Notes: a model not told the origin generated them from the letters alone. A stretch of DNA of 64,000 nt from an uncultured Bacteroidales bacterium (GCA_900317125.1 ONFR01000002.1:124001-188000); one strand, 5' to 3'; counted from the stretch's first letter, positions 15,104 through 24,916 are shown. Made by a program: numbers and translations.

Positions 15104-15159
15104 AACTTATTATGTGTTGATATGTTGATATGATGGTTTTTTTGTTGATGCGTTGTTAC

Positions 15160-16158
15160 TTACCGTATGCGGTTGAGGCCGTCGATGGCGGGTTGGAAGG
15201 TGTGGTCGATTTGCAGAGCGGACATGAAGTCTTCGCGGGCATGTTTTTTGTCGCCCATGAGTTCGTAGGCGCATCCCCGGTTGGTCCAGGCTTCGATGAA
15301 GGTGCTGTCGCACTGGATGGCGCGTGTGAGGTGCTCGATGGCTAAGGGGTAGTCGCCGTAGGTGAAGAGCTGGATGTAGCCACGGTTGTGCCAGGCTTCT
15401 TTGTGGTTGGAGTTGATGTCGAGTATCTGTTTGTATATCTCTTCGGCTTGTTCGGGTTTGTTGAGATCCTGATAGTACATGGCGAGCCCGTAGAGGGCGT
15501 TGGTGTTTTTGGGGTCGACACGGACGGCGGTGTTGAGATATTCAACAGCCAAGGGGTCGTGGTGTGCGGCATAGATCATGCCCAGTTCTTCGAATGCGGG
15601 CGAGTAGTCGGGATGCATGTCGCATACTTTGCGCAGAAGGATGATGGCGTTGGAGGTGTCGCCAGTCTCCTTGTAGATGAAAGCTTTCATGAAGAGGGCG
15701 GTGAGGTTCTGCGGGTCGCGGGCAGTGACTTTCCCGAGGTTGTCCATTGCGCGGTCGTAGTCGCGGCTGTAGTAGGCTATCTCGCCGAGTTTGAGGTAGG
15801 CTTCTTGGTTGTCGGGATTGAGTTCGAGAGCCTGCTGGAGGCTTTTGTAGCTATGCTCTACGTCGCCGTTGGCGAAATAGGCGTCGCCCAGCAGCATGTG
15901 GTATTTGAACTCTTTGCTGTTGATGGAGGTGGCGCGAGTGAGGTCGGCAATGGCATCGTTGACCCGATTGAGCTCTAGGTATATCTTGGCGCGGTCGTAG
16001 TAGAGTTGGTCGTCTTTGGGATGTTTTTGGATTTTGATGTCGAGGATGTTCAGTATCTCTTCGTTGGACATGTCCTGTGTGGGGGTGCTGCTGTTGCATC
16101 CGGCCAGTGCCATCATTAGGGGCACGAGTAGTGAGAGTATGGCAATTCGGTGTTTCAT
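15160..16158 (-). CDS. TPR-repeat lipoprotein
   Basis: 332 residues. The signal sequence ends in a lipobox (LMMALAGCNSS, Cys20), so the protein is an envelope lipoprotein. The rest consists of about eight tetratricopeptide repeats in a row, with clear helix pairs such as DDQLYYDRAKIYLELNRVN, EAYLKLGEIAYYSRDYDRA and TFIEAWTNRGCAYELMGDKK. TPR lipoproteins serve as scaffolds in outer-membrane assembly, secretion or gliding complexes, and the partner cannot be told here. It is upstream of pyrB on the same strand with a 56-base repeat-containing gap. Confidence 0.88.
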   Translation of the reverse strand: MKHRIAILSLLVPLMMALAGCNSSTPTQDMSNEEILNILDIKIQKHPKDDQLYYDRAKIYLELNRVNDAIADLTRATSINSKEFKYHMLLGDAYFANGDVEHSYKSLQQALELNPDNQEAYLKLGEIAYYSRDYDRAMDNLGKVTARDPQNLTALFMKAFIYKETGDTSNAIILLRKVCDMHPDYSPAFEELGMIYAAHHDPLAVEYLNTAVRVDPKNTNALYGLAMYYQDLNKPEQAEEIYKQILDINSNHKEAWHNRGYIQLFTYGDYPLAIEHLTRAIQCDSTFIEAWTNRGCAYELMGDKKHAREDFMSALQIDHTFQPAIDGLNRIR

Positions 16159-16238
16159 TTTGGTGGTAACGCGGAAGAGGCGTTTTTATTATAATATTTA
16201 AGAAATTTTTCTTGGAGTGGGGAGGAGTTGTGTTTGAA

Positions 16239-17171
16239 TCAGATGGAGTCGAGGAGGGCATGGAGGCGGAGGCGAGTCTCATCGGGGGTCTGAGCACGGA
16301 GAACGTGGGAGGCTTGCTGTTCGGTGATGGGGAGGCTGCGACGGAGGAGGCACCAGTATTCTTTTATTTTGCGCATGCGGCTCTCGTCGCGGATGGGAAG
16401 GAGGTCGATGGCTTCAACGAGGGCGAGGATGAAGTGGAGTGTAGCCTGGAGGTCGTCGGACTGTTGGTGCTTGATGCGGAGGGGGAGGAGCGGGTCGTAG
16501 AGTATACCGCGCCCTATCATGTGGTCTTCTATCTGAGGGAACATCTGTCGTATGCGGCGATAGTCGGCGGGGGTGCAGATGTCGCCATTGTAGATGACAC
16601 GGTGGTGGAGCAGGGGCAGCACGCGGTCGAGGGTGTCGAGGTCTACCTGTCCGGTGTATTGCTGCCGTCCGGTGCGAGGATGGATGGTGACGTTGCTGAG
16701 GGGATAGTCGTTAAGTATGGGGATGAGACGGAAAATCTCGTCGGGGCTGTGCAACCCGAGGCGCATTTTGATGCTGAGGGAGGGGAGGAGCCGGGGGACA
16801 ACGCTGTCGAGGATGGCACGCACTTCGTCGGGGTAGGGGAGGATGCCGCTGCCTCGATGCTTAGCCGTCACCCGGCGCATGGGGCAGCCGATATTCCAGT
16901 TTATCTCGTTGTAGCCGATGTCGTGGAGGCGGTTGGCGAGAGCGACAAATTCGTCGGGCTCTTTACCCAGTATCTGGGGGATAACGGGGATGGAATTGAG
17001 ATTGGCTTCGGGCAGAACATCGTCGATTTTTTTCCATGCATCGGCCAGGTTACCGTGGGTGAGGGAGAGGAAGGGGGAGACGGAGTAGTCGAGCGCTCCG
17101 GGGAAACACTGGTGGTATACTTTCCTGAACAGCAGTTCGGTCAGACCTTGCATGGGGGCGAGAATCAGCAT
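16239..17171 (-). CDS. tRNA-dihydrouridine synthase
   Basis: 310 residues from the methionine at 17171 (MLILAPMQGLTELLFR), the usual FMN-barrel start. A longer frame running back through cvpA to 17372 is rejected. The TIM-barrel core has the catalytic cysteine in NIGCPMRRVTAKHRGSG, then SIKMRLG and the IHPRTGRQQYTG motif for FMN and RNA contacts, and GRGIL near the end of the barrel. It reduces uridines in tRNA D-loops using NADPH. The start overlaps the end of cvpA by seven bases. Which Dus subgroup cannot be settled by eye. Confidence 0.9.
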   Translation of the reverse strand: MLILAPMQGLTELLFRKVYHQCFPGALDYSVSPFLSLTHGNLADAWKKIDDVLPEANLNSIPVIPQILGKEPDEFVALANRLHDIGYNEINWNIGCPMRRVTAKHRGSGILPYPDEVRAILDSVVPRLLPSLSIKMRLGLHSPDEIFRLIPILNDYPLSNVTIHPRTGRQQYTGQVDLDTLDRVLPLLHHRVIYNGDICTPADYRRIRQMFPQIEDHMIGRGILYDPLLPLRIKHQQSDDLQATLHFILALVEAIDLLPIRDESRMRKIKEYWCLLRRSLPITEQQASHVLRAQTPDETRLRLHALLDSI

Positions 17172-17689
17172 GACTGTTTGGCTTTGTTTTCTTCGGCCAG
17201 TTCCTTCCGTTTGTCGATGATATAGGTCTTGAGCGTTTGGGAGAGTTTGTTGCCTATGGTGTAGGTGGGTTTGTAGAGGATGCTCTCTTCCTGCAGCTTC
17301 GGGGTGATGATGACGCGGTTTTGGTCGATGAGGAGGATGAAGTTGAGGAGGATGCTGATGACGATGAGGCATTTCAGCATGCCCGCTACCGAGCCGAGGA
17401 GTTTGTTGAGGAATTCGGCTTTGACCATCTTGAAGAGGCCTTCTACCACTTTGCCCAGGAAGTAGGCCAGCACCACGGCTCCGACAAAGGTGATGAAGAA
17501 GGCGGTGAGTATGGAGCCTTCGCCTTGTAGGTCGAGTCGTTCGGCCACCCAGGTGGAGAGATGTACCGCCGCCCAGATGCCAGCCAGGATGCCGAGGAGG
17601 GTGGCTATCTCGAATATGATGCCGTGTTTCCAGCCTCTGTAAATGAAATAGAAGAGGGGGATGGCGATGAGAATGTCTAAGAATGTCAT
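17165..17689 (-). CDS. cvpA: CvpA-family membrane protein
   Basis: 174 residues with four predicted membrane helices (about 1-20, 25-45, 62-85, 100-122) and the family start MTFLDILIAIPLFYFIYRGW, followed by GIIFEIATLLGILAG. The C-terminal tail is charged and cytoplasmic (KRKELAEENKAKQ). CvpA proteins are needed for colicin V production in E. coli and for membrane-stress tolerance, but the mechanism is unknown. It overlaps dus by seven bases, so the two are coupled. Confidence 0.87.
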   Translation of the reverse strand: MTFLDILIAIPLFYFIYRGWKHGIIFEIATLLGILAGIWAAVHLSTWVAERLDLQGEGSILTAFFITFVGAVVLAYFLGKVVEGLFKMVKAEFLNKLLGSVAGMLKCLIVISILLNFILLIDQNRVIITPKLQEESILYKPTYTIGNKLSQTLKTYIIDKRKELAEENKAKQSC

Positions 17690-17819
17690 ATCGTTACGTT
17701 TTGAATGGTTGGTGTCTGTGATAAAAAACGAGAACGCCCCCGATAGGGAGACGTCCCGTCAAATACATCTTTGAAATAAGTAAGCACGTTCGTATATACG
17801 CAAAAGTGGAGATTTTGTT

Positions 17820-18419
17820 TCATCGGGCTGCATTATTTTTTGCGGAATGGTGCTTATAAATCAATTTTTCAATACCTTGTATGGCGAAATATACCACCGC
17901 CCCGATGCAGAGGCCGAGTGCTGCCCCGCAGACAACGTCGCCGGGATAGTGCTTGCCCAGGTAGGGGCGTGAGTAGCAGACAATGGTGGCCCAGAGGAAG
18001 ATGAGGAGGGTGAACATCCAGCCGTGGTGCCCCTTGTTGCGGAACCGCAGGCTGAGGAACATGGCCAGCGCAAAAACGTTGGCGGCATGTGAGGAGACGA
18101 ACCCATACAGTCCTCCACACGAGGTGCGGAACATCCTCACCCCTTCGATGGTCTGGCAAGGGCGCAGGCGGCAGAATACATCTTTGAAACAGAGAACCGA
18201 TATGCGGTCGGCAAGCAAGAAGCACAGCCCGATGCCCGCCAGCACGAGCCACCACCGGCGCGGTTCGCGTCGAAGGGTGGTGAGGCTGAAGGCTAGGAGG
18301 ATGACGGCTATCCACGACCAGCCCTGGCTGGCGACCCACAGCACCCAGTCGGTTGCTTCGCAGTGGTGCCGGTTGATCCACAGAAACAGGGAAGTGTCCA
18401 GTTGCTCAAGGTCAGACAT
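17820..18419 (-). CDS. PAP2-family membrane phosphatase
   Basis: 199 residues with about five membrane helices and the three acid-phosphatase motifs: KDVFCRLRP (motif 1), [12 protein letters not shown] (motif 2, a serine variant of PSGH) and [19 protein letters not shown] (motif 3, with the catalytic His and Asp). Such enzymes dephosphorylate lipid phosphates, including undecaprenyl pyrophosphate or lipid A phosphates, on the periplasmic face. The start overlaps the end of obg by eight bases. Confidence 0.9.
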   Translation of the reverse strand: MSDLEQLDTSLFLWINRHHCEATDWVLWVASQGWSWIAVILLAFSLTTLRREPRRWWLVLAGIGLCFLLADRISVLCFKDVFCRLRPCQTIEGVRMFRTSCGGLYGFVSSHAANVFALAMFLSLRFRNKGHHGWMFTLLIFLWATIVCYSRPYLGKHYPGDVVCGAALGLCIGAVVYFAIQGIEKLIYKHHSAKNNAAR

Positions 18420-19407
18420 CGGAGTTCAGTTTCTTGAAGAGGAGGTCTTTCAATTCGGGGATATGGTAGCCCGAAACTGCCGAGATGAAGATGGTGTCAA
18501 TGTCTTTGGGGAGATGCTCCTGCAGCTGCTGCATCATGATTTCGTCGATGATGTCGCTTTTGGTGATGGCCAGCACACGTTGCTTGTCGAGCAGTTCGGG
18601 ATTGTATTTTCTCAGTTCTTCAAGCAGTATGTTGTATTCGCGGGCGATGTCCAGTTGTTCGCAACTGACCATAAAGAGCAGGATGGAGTTCCTTTCGATG
18701 TGTCGGAGGAACCGGAGTCCGAGGCCTTTCCCCTCGCTGGCCCCTTCGATGATGCCTGGGATGTCGGCGATGCAAAACGACTGGCTGTCGTGATACTTCA
18801 CTATGCCGAGATTGGGCACCAGGGTGGTGAAGGGGTAGTCGGCTATTTCGGGTTTTGCGGCAGAGACCACGCTGAGGAAGGTCGATTTCCCTGCATTAGG
18901 GAATCCCACAAGGCCTACGTCGGCCAGCACCTTCAGTTCAATGATTACCCATCGTTCCACCGCAGGTTCGCCGGGCTGGGCATATCGGGGAGTCTGGTTT
19001 GTGGGCGACTTGAAATGGTCGTTGCCGAGACCTCCGCGTCCGCCTTTGGCGATGATGATTTCCTGTCCGTCTTCTGTCACTTCGCCCAGTACTTCACCAG
19101 TCTCGGCATCGCGGCAGATGCATCCCAGCGGCACGTCAAGAATCTGGTCGGCACCAGTGCGGCCGGTGCAGAGGTTCTCGCCGCCGTTCTGTCCGTTCTC
19201 GGCAAATACATGCTTGGTGTATTTCAGGTGCAGGAGTGTCCACCGCTGGCTGTTGCCGCGCAGGATGACGTGTCCGCCGCGTCCCCCGTCGCCACCGTCG
19301 GGACCAGCTTTGGCATTGTACTTCACACGAAGCAGGTGTGCCGAACCGGCACCGCCTTTGCCCGAGCGGATGAATATTTTGACATAGTCGACAAAGTTGG
19401 ATGTCAT
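18412..19407 (-). CDS. obg: GTPase Obg/CgtA
   Basis: 331 residues. The glycine-rich Obg domain (about 1-158; [33 protein letters not shown]) precedes a GTPase domain with GFPNAGKST (G1), the [16 protein letters not shown] switch (G3) and a TKSD base-specificity motif (G4). It lacks the extra C-terminal domain of some Obg proteins. Obg binds the 50S subunit and couples ribosome assembly to the stringent response. It lies between adk and the PAP2 gene on the minus strand. Confidence 0.96.
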   Translation of the reverse strand: MTSNFVDYVKIFIRSGKGGAGSAHLLRVKYNAKAGPDGGDGGRGGHVILRGNSQRWTLLHLKYTKHVFAENGQNGGENLCTGRTGADQILDVPLGCICRDAETGEVLGEVTEDGQEIIIAKGGRGGLGNDHFKSPTNQTPRYAQPGEPAVERWVIIELKVLADVGLVGFPNAGKSTFLSVVSAAKPEIADYPFTTLVPNLGIVKYHDSQSFCIADIPGIIEGASEGKGLGLRFLRHIERNSILLFMVSCEQLDIAREYNILLEELRKYNPELLDKQRVLAITKSDIIDEIMMQQLQEHLPKDIDTIFISAVSGYHIPELKDLLFKKLNSDV

Positions 19408-19440
19408 GGGTGAATGGGTATATGTTTGGTTGCTATTATA

Positions 19441-19469
19441 AGGGCTGTCCAGCGTGAGCCGACAGCCCT
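19441..19469. terminator. Stem-loop between adk and obg
   Basis: Stem agggctgt / acagccct (19441-19448 with 19462-19469). The T-rich tail is on the plus-strand side (ttgctttttt), so as a terminator it would act best on plus-strand transcripts. On the minus strand it may only partly separate adk from obg. Confidence 0.5.
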
Positions 19470-19486
19470 TTGCTTTTTTCTATGGA

Positions 19487-20050
19487 TTAGAGGGCATCGA
19501 TAGCGTTGGCGATGTCCTGCGAGATGCGCTGGATGTCGCCAAGACCGTTGATGGCTACCGCCTTGCCCTGTTTCTCGTAGTAGGAGGCTACAGGGAGGGT
19601 CTTGTTTTCGTATTCCACCAGACGGTTTTTGATGGTCTCTTCGTTGTCGTCGCTGCGACCGCTCACCTTGGCGCGTTCCAGCATGCGGCGTATCAGCTCC
19701 TCGCGGGGGACGTCCAGACGTACCATACAGGTCAATGTACGCCCGTGTTTGGCCAGCAGACGGTCGAGGGTTTCGGCCTGTGCCACGGTTCGGGGGAATC
19801 CGTCGAAAAGGATGCCTTTCGTATCGCGGGCGATGGCGTTGTCGATCATTTCCACCACGATGTCGTCGCTAACCAGTTGGCCAGCGTCCATGATGCTCTT
19901 GATGCGTAGTCCCAGAGGGGTTTTGTCGGCAATCTCTTTACGCAGCAGGTCGCCGGTGGAAATGTGGGTGAGGTTGTATTTCTCAACGATAAAATCGCTC
20001 TGGGTGCCTTTGCCGGCACCGGGAGCGCCAAAAATGACAATATTCTTCAT
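19487..20050 (-). CDS. adk: Adenylate kinase
   Basis: 187 residues from the methionine at 20050 (MKNIVIFGAPGAGKGTQ, P-loop at 8-15). The upstream 22-residue extension is rejected. The AMP-binding segment is HISTGDLLRKEIADKTPLG, followed by GFPRTVAQAE and a short LID (RRMLERAKVSGRSDDN) without zinc cysteines. It interconverts ATP + AMP and 2 ADP in the cytoplasm. It lies downstream of an FKBP gene, separated by a strong stem-loop. Confidence 0.96.
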   Translation of the reverse strand: MKNIVIFGAPGAGKGTQSDFIVEKYNLTHISTGDLLRKEIADKTPLGLRIKSIMDAGQLVSDDIVVEMIDNAIARDTKGILFDGFPRTVAQAETLDRLLAKHGRTLTCMVRLDVPREELIRRMLERAKVSGRSDDNEETIKNRLVEYENKTLPVASYYEKQGKAVAINGLGDIQRISQDIANAIDAL

Positions 20051-20094
20051 TGTTCCAAGGTTAGTGTTTGTAGTTACGAGAAGTGTGAACATGA

Positions 20095-20131
20095 AAAGGA
20101 TGGCGGAGTGTGACAACGTCCGCCATCCTTT
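20095..20131. terminator. Stem-loop between the FKBP gene and adk
   Basis: A 13-base perfect stem aaaggatggcgga / tccgccatccttt (20095-20107 with 20119-20131). It lies directly after the stop of the minus-strand FKBP gene and probably ends that transcript. Confidence 0.65.
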
Positions 20132-20143
20132 CTGATTTCATGT

Positions 20144-21058
20144 TTATTCAACAGATTCGATGGTGATGTTGAACACCAGGGGGCTGTAGGGCATGATGTC
20201 CTTACCGGCGCCACGTCCGCCATAAGCCAGTTCGGAGGGCATGACGAGGGTGATGTCGCTGCCGACGGTCTGGCCCATGATGCCTTCTTCCCAACCCTTA
20301 ATCATAGGCTGGGCACCAACGGTGTAGCTCATGGGTTCATACTTGCGGCCTTTGTCGGCCTTGTTGGCCTCTTTAGCGTCAGCCTCGCGGCTGGTGTCGA
20401 ACAGGGTGCCATCCAGCAGACGGCCGGTGTAGTTGACGGTCACTTTCTTACCAGCGGCAACCTTGGGACCGTTGCCTTTCTTGTTCACGATGATGTACAA
20501 GCCGCTCTTGGTGGGCTTCACGGTGATGTTGTTGTCGGCGATATACTTGGCCAGCGTGGCGGGCTCGTTCTCTTTGCGCTGGTTCATCTCCTCGATGAAG
20601 TTGGCCTGTTCCTGAGCCAGCTCGTCCTTGGTGACGAGGTCCATCAGGGTGATATCATAGACAATGTACTGGCCGCTACCCTTCTTGTACTGGGCAGGCA
20701 TCTGGCTCTCCATTACGAAGTTGGCAATCGAGTCGGCGGGAATCTTGAATGCAGCTCTGTCGCCAACGTGCATCATCTGGAGACCTTCCACGATGTCGCC
20801 TTTGAACATGGGAGCCTCGGCTACCTGGAAGATGCGGTCGGGATTACCGGCGTTGGTGAACAGTGTGTCGCCATCCATCGTCAGAATCAGTTCGCCCACC
20901 AGCACATCGCCGGGCTGAGGTTGGGCACCCTCGGTATTCTGAGTCTCGAAACGGTACAGAAGACCGTTCTCGGATTGTTTGAAATTGTTAGAGTTACAAG
21001 CCGTCATAAGGGCGGTCATTGTCAGTGCCAAAGTGGCAAACAATAATGTTTTCTTCAT
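20144..21058 (-). CDS. FKBP-type peptidyl-prolyl isomerase lipoprotein, two FKBP-like domains
   Basis: 304 residues with a lipoprotein signal (ALMTACNSNN, Cys21). A first, divergent FKBP-like domain covers about 45-145. A second, canonical one (about 175-304) has VTVNYTGRLLDGTLFDTSR, PMIKGWEEGIMGQTVGSDITLVMPSELAYGGRG and PLVFNITIESVE. It should assist folding of exported proteins in the periplasm. It follows the GldI-like gene and the DHH gene on the same strand. Confidence 0.9.
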   Translation of the reverse strand: MKKTLLFATLALTMTALMTACNSNNFKQSENGLLYRFETQNTEGAQPQPGDVLVGELILTMDGDTLFTNAGNPDRIFQVAEAPMFKGDIVEGLQMMHVGDRAAFKIPADSIANFVMESQMPAQYKKGSGQYIVYDITLMDLVTKDELAQEQANFIEEMNQRKENEPATLAKYIADNNITVKPTKSGLYIIVNKKGNGPKVAAGKKVTVNYTGRLLDGTLFDTSREADAKEANKADKGRKYEPMSYTVGAQPMIKGWEEGIMGQTVGSDITLVMPSELAYGGRGAGKDIMPYSPLVFNITIESVE

Positions 21059-21073
21059 TTTTTTGTGTGTTTA

Positions 21074-21616
21074 TTATGTTGTTTTCTTTATTTCCTGAAT
21101 TTCGTAGACGATTACTTCTCTCGAATTCACTCTGTCGCCGTCGCCAACCACCCCGTAGGCGCTGTTCGACGGTGCTATCATCCGTGCTGTGCTGCCGTAA
21201 GTGAGCTGCTGGAGCAGGTCGTCCAAAGCCACGGTGACATCCCTGCGGCCAACCGTCAGGGTGTCGGTCTGCTTGCGGTAGATGGGGCTGCCGTCCAGTC
21301 TTTCCAACCGATAGGTGACGGTCACCTTATCCTCGGGTGCTATCTGTCCGCCATTGCCCATGGTGTTGACCATATAGCATGCGCCGCATGGCAATGCAGT
21401 CATCTCCCATCCGCGACGCTGGATATAGGACGCTATCTGTGTGGCTTCCGACTGTATCACCACCCTGTTGGCATTAATCATATTCTCCTTCACGGCAGCG
21501 GTTTTGTCCGTCTCCACCTCGATGGTGGGGATTCGGTCGCGGCAGGCAGCCATCAGCGTCATCAAGGCGGCCAATGTCGTGTATAATATAATGTGATGTT
21601 GAATGGCTCTCCTCAT
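21074..21616 (-). CDS. GldI-like FKBP-type lipoprotein
   Basis: 180 residues with a lipobox (LMTLMAACRDR, Cys25) and one FKBP-like domain at about 85-178 (KVTVTYRLERLDGSPIYRK ... LQQLTYGSTARMIAPSNSAYGVVGDG). GldI, required for gliding in Flavobacterium, is a similar FKBP lipoprotein, so a role in export or T9SS assembly is plausible but unproven. Its start overlaps the end of the DHH gene by four bases, and the larger FKBP gene follows 15 bases later. Confidence 0.72.
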   Translation of the reverse strand: MRRAIQHHIILYTTLAALMTLMAACRDRIPTIEVETDKTAAVKENMINANRVVIQSEATQIASYIQRRGWEMTALPCGACYMVNTMGNGGQIAPEDKVTVTYRLERLDGSPIYRKQTDTLTVGRRDVTVALDDLLQQLTYGSTARMIAPSNSAYGVVGDGDRVNSREVIVYEIQEIKKTT

Positions 21617-22665
21617 CTCTCGGCTCCAATTATCAAAGGTTCAACATTCTTTATACCCAACAGCTGTTCCACGGCATCGAGGGTCTTGTCCAGGGGCATG
21701 ATGCAGGTGGCACCTGCAGCCTTGGTGTGGCCGCCGCCCCCTAGTTGCCGGGCTATCATGTTCACATCCACGTCGTATTTTGCCCGCAGCGACACCTTGG
21801 TTCTTCCGGATTCCTCGCGCAGCAGTGCGCCCACCTCCATCTCTTTCATCATCAAGGTGTAGTTCACCAGTCCCTCCATGTCTTCTCCTCCTACACCGAA
21901 CCTTCGCTGGTCGTCCAGCGAAAAGACCATGATGGCCACATGCTGCGATGGGTAAATCTTAAGCCGCTCGTTCAGCGCAAAGCCGTAAAACTGCATCCTG
22001 TTTACCGAGAAGGTGTTCACAATCTTGTTGTGAATCTCGGCAGGATGGATGTCGAACTTCACCAGCTTTGCAGCGGCTTCGAAACAGCTGGGCTGCTCGC
22101 AACTGAAGGCGAAACCGCCCGTGTCGGTGTTCAGTCCGGCGTAGAGGCAAGTGGCTACATCTCTATTCATAAAGCGTTCGTCCCACATGGCATACGACAA
22201 CCAAAGCACCAGCTCGCAAGTGCTGGAGATGGCATAGTCGGAGAATATCAAGTCGAAATGCTCTTTGTCGGGAGAATGGTGATGGTCTATCAGCACCTTG
22301 CGGCAACGCGCTTGGCTCAACTCCTCTGCAAGCATATCTGTTCTCGAAGCGGCGTTCAGGTCCAGACATATAATCATGTCTGCTTCTTTCAGCCTCTCCT
22401 GCCACAAAGCGCGGTCCTTCTCGCCGCTCACGATGCGGTCGGCTCCGGGCAACCATGTAAAATTCTTGGGGCATCCGTTGGGTAGCACAGGCGTCATAAG
22501 GCCCTTGTCACCCTTGGCACAATCCAGCATCAGGGTCATACCCAAAAGGCTTCCGCAAGCGTCTCCGTCGGCGTTCATGTGCGATACCAATAGCACATTT
22601 CGCGTCTCGGCAATCCATTGCCGAAACTTCGCTACATCTTGGATATCAAATCCTTTTGTGTACAT
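21613..22665 (-). CDS. DHH/DHHA1 phosphoesterase (NrnA-like)
   Basis: 350 residues. The DHH domain has MNADGDACGSLLG, DRIVSGEKD, the aspartate-rich CLDLN and the signature LIDHHHSPDKEHF. The DHHA1 domain ends with QLGGGGHTKAAGATC. Enzymes of this type degrade short RNAs (nanoRNAs), pAp or c-di-AMP products with Mn2+ in the cytoplasm. Length and order match NrnA. It heads an operon with the two FKBP-type genes, the usual Bacteroidales arrangement, and has its own TAnnTTTG box. Confidence 0.9.
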   Translation of the reverse strand: MYTKGFDIQDVAKFRQWIAETRNVLLVSHMNADGDACGSLLGMTLMLDCAKGDKGLMTPVLPNGCPKNFTWLPGADRIVSGEKDRALWQERLKEADMIICLDLNAASRTDMLAEELSQARCRKVLIDHHHSPDKEHFDLIFSDYAISSTCELVLWLSYAMWDERFMNRDVATCLYAGLNTDTGGFAFSCEQPSCFEAAAKLVKFDIHPAEIHNKIVNTFSVNRMQFYGFALNERLKIYPSQHVAIMVFSLDDQRRFGVGGEDMEGLVNYTLMMKEMEVGALLREESGRTKVSLRAKYDVDVNMIARQLGGGGHTKAAGATCIMPLDKTLDAVEQLLGIKNVEPLIIGAER

Positions 22666-22697
22666 CAGACCCTTTTTGCAATCATTATTCCAAATTG

Positions 22698-22705
22698 CAA
22701 AAATA
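22698..22705 (-). promoter_or_regulatory. TAnnTTTG -7 box of the DHH-FKBP operon
   Basis: On the minus strand the box reads TATTTTTG, 33 bases before the start codon at 22665. Confidence 0.6.
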
Positions 22706-22758
22706 CTACTTTTCTATGAAATCCCGTAAGTTTTTTTCTCCATTCATGAAAAAAGTCG

Positions 22759-22766
22759 TACTTTTG
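22759..22766 (+). promoter_or_regulatory. TAnnTTTG -7 box of the DPP5-like gene
   Basis: TACTTTTG lies 28 bases before the start at 22794 and inside the longer possible frame, which supports the later start. Confidence 0.65.
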
Positions 22767-22793
22767 CAAAAAATATATAATTGCATTAGCCTA

Positions 22794-24887
22794 ATGAAAA
22801 AGACATTTATCCTTTTGGCAGTCGCATCGCTATTGGTCGTCGGCTGCAAAGAAAAGAAGCAAGAAAGCGTCTCGCTGATCGGCAAACCCCAGGTTACTGT
22901 CGAGAATGGACGTTTCACTCCCGAGATTATGTGGAAACTCGGTAAAATGGGCGAATTTGCCGTAAGCCCCGACGGTTCGCGTGTGGTCTATGCCAACACC
23001 TATTACGACATAGAGCAGAACAAAGGCAACGCCGAGCTCTATCTCATCCCCGTCGAAGGCGACGGGCAGGCCGTACGCATCACCAACACTGTCGAGAACG
23101 AGTTCAACCCCGTGTGGCTCAACGACAAAACTCTCCTCTTCGCCCGTGGCAACACCATCGTTTCCATGAACGTTGATGCGAAGAAAGAAACCGTTCTCGC
23201 CACCATCGATGCAGGCCTCGAAGGGTTCAAGATTTCTCCCAAAGGCGACAAGATTCTCTACATAAGCGACATCCCCGTCAGTCGCCCCGACGATATCCAG
23301 AAACTCTACGCCGGTCTCGACAAGACTACGGGTCGTATCAACGAAGACCTCATGTACCGTCATTGGGACAGCTGGGTGGATGAGTATCCCCACATCTTCC
23401 TCGCCCCCCTCACCGACAAAGCTGTCGACCTTGGCAACGTGGTCGATGTCATCGGTTCCAAACCCTACGAGTGCCCCATGCGCCCCTGGGGTGGTGTCGA
23501 GCAGTTCAACTTCTCGCCCGACGGCAGTCGCATAGCCTACACCTGCCGTGCCAAGACCGGCAAGGACTATGCCCTCAGCACCAACAGCGACATTTTCGTC
23601 TACAACATTGCCGACGGCTCTACCGTCAACATCAGCGAAGGCATTATGGGCTACGACCAGAACCCTGTCTTCAGCCACGATGGCAAGCGCATTGCCTGGG
23701 AAAGCATGGAGCATGATGGCTACGAGAGCGACAAACTCCGCCTCATGGTCCTCGACTTTGCCACCAACGAGCGTACCGACTACACCGCCGACTTCGACTA
23801 CGGCGTCAGCGGCATCTGCTGGAGCGACGACGACAGCCAGCTGGCTGCTGTTGTCATGTACCGCGGCATGAATGAGATTTTCGCCTTCGATGTCAACACC
23901 AAGGCCATCCGTCAGGTCACCAAAGCCTGCCACGACATCAATGGCTTCTCCCTCCACGGCAACAACATCTTCGCCAACGAAGTCTCCATGCAGCACCCCT
24001 CCGAAATCTTCTGCTACACCCTCTCCGGCGAGAACCAGACAGGCAAGCAGCTCACCTCCATCAATACCGAGGTCCTCTCGCAAGTGCGCATGGGTCGCAC
24101 CGAAGAATGCTGGATACCCACCTCCGACGGCAAGCAGATGCTCGTGTGGCTCATCTATCCTTATGACTACGACAGCACCCGCACCTATCCCGCACTCCTC
24201 TTCTGCGAAGGCGGTCCCCAGAGCATGGTCAGCCAGTTCTGGAGCACCCGCTGGAACTTCGAGGTCATGAGCGGCGCAGGCTACTTCGTCATTGCCCCCA
24301 ACCGTCGCGGATGCCCCGGCTTCGGAACTGCCTGGTGTGAGGAGATCAGCGGCGATTACGGCGGACTTTGCATGAAGGACTACATGGCCGCCACCGACTA
24401 TTTCGCCAAGAATATTCCCCAAATCGACGCCGAGCGTATAGGCGCCTGCGGTGCCTCCTTCGGTGCATACAGCATCTACTGGCTGGCAGGTCACAACGAG
24501 AACCACCGTTTCAAAGCCTTCCTCGCCCACAACGGCATGTTCAACTTCGAGCAACAGTGCCTCGAAACCGAGGAATACTGGTTCACCAATTGGGACCTCG
24601 GCGGACCTTATTGGGTCAAAAATGCCAAGACTGCCCACTCCTATGCCAACTCTCCCCACCTCTTTGTCGACAAATGGAACACCCCGATATGCGTTGTCCA
24701 CAGCGAGTTCGACTTCCGTATCGTAGCCTCCCAAGGCATGGCTGCCTACAACGCCGCCAAGCTCCGCGGCCTCGATGCCCGCTACCTCTACTTCCCCGAC
24801 GAGACCCACTGGGTGCTCCATCCCCAGAACAGCCTCCTCTGGCACCGTAACTTCATCGACTGGTTCGACAAATACCTCAAGAAATAG
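22794..24887 (+). CDS. S9-family prolyl oligopeptidase, DPP5-like
   Basis: 697 residues from the methionine at 22794, which opens a signal peptide with a possible lipobox (LLVVGCKEKK). An N-terminal beta-propeller (about 35-430) precedes the alpha/beta-hydrolase domain. The catalytic serine is in GACGASFGAYS, the aspartate in HSEFDFR and the histidine in PDETHWVLHPQN, the last being typical of periplasmic dipeptidyl-peptidase 5 from Porphyromonas. It should release dipeptides from peptides taken into the periplasm. It is monocistronic, with its own promoter and a clear terminator. Confidence 0.9.
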   Translation: MKKTFILLAVASLLVVGCKEKKQESVSLIGKPQVTVENGRFTPEIMWKLGKMGEFAVSPDGSRVVYANTYYDIEQNKGNAELYLIPVEGDGQAVRITNTVENEFNPVWLNDKTLLFARGNTIVSMNVDAKKETVLATIDAGLEGFKISPKGDKILYISDIPVSRPDDIQKLYAGLDKTTGRINEDLMYRHWDSWVDEYPHIFLAPLTDKAVDLGNVVDVIGSKPYECPMRPWGGVEQFNFSPDGSRIAYTCRAKTGKDYALSTNSDIFVYNIADGSTVNISEGIMGYDQNPVFSHDGKRIAWESMEHDGYESDKLRLMVLDFATNERTDYTADFDYGVSGICWSDDDSQLAAVVMYRGMNEIFAFDVNTKAIRQVTKACHDINGFSLHGNNIFANEVSMQHPSEIFCYTLSGENQTGKQLTSINTEVLSQVRMGRTEECWIPTSDGKQMLVWLIYPYDYDSTRTYPALLFCEGGPQSMVSQFWSTRWNFEVMSGAGYFVIAPNRRGCPGFGTAWCEEISGDYGGLCMKDYMAATDYFAKNIPQIDAERIGACGASFGAYSIYWLAGHNENHRFKAFLAHNGMFNFEQQCLETEEYWFTNWDLGGPYWVKNAKTAHSYANSPHLFVDKWNTPICVVHSEFDFRIVASQGMAAYNAAKLRGLDARYLYFPDETHWVLHPQNSLLWHRNFIDWFDKYLKK

Positions 24888-24916
24888 CCCCACGCCACAG
24901 TGGCAGATACTAAAAG

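Noticed and set aside
17172..17372. N-terminal extension of the dihydrouridine synthase
   Set aside because: The added 67 residues are a His/Pro-rich out-of-frame reading of cvpA, and the family starts at the later methionine.
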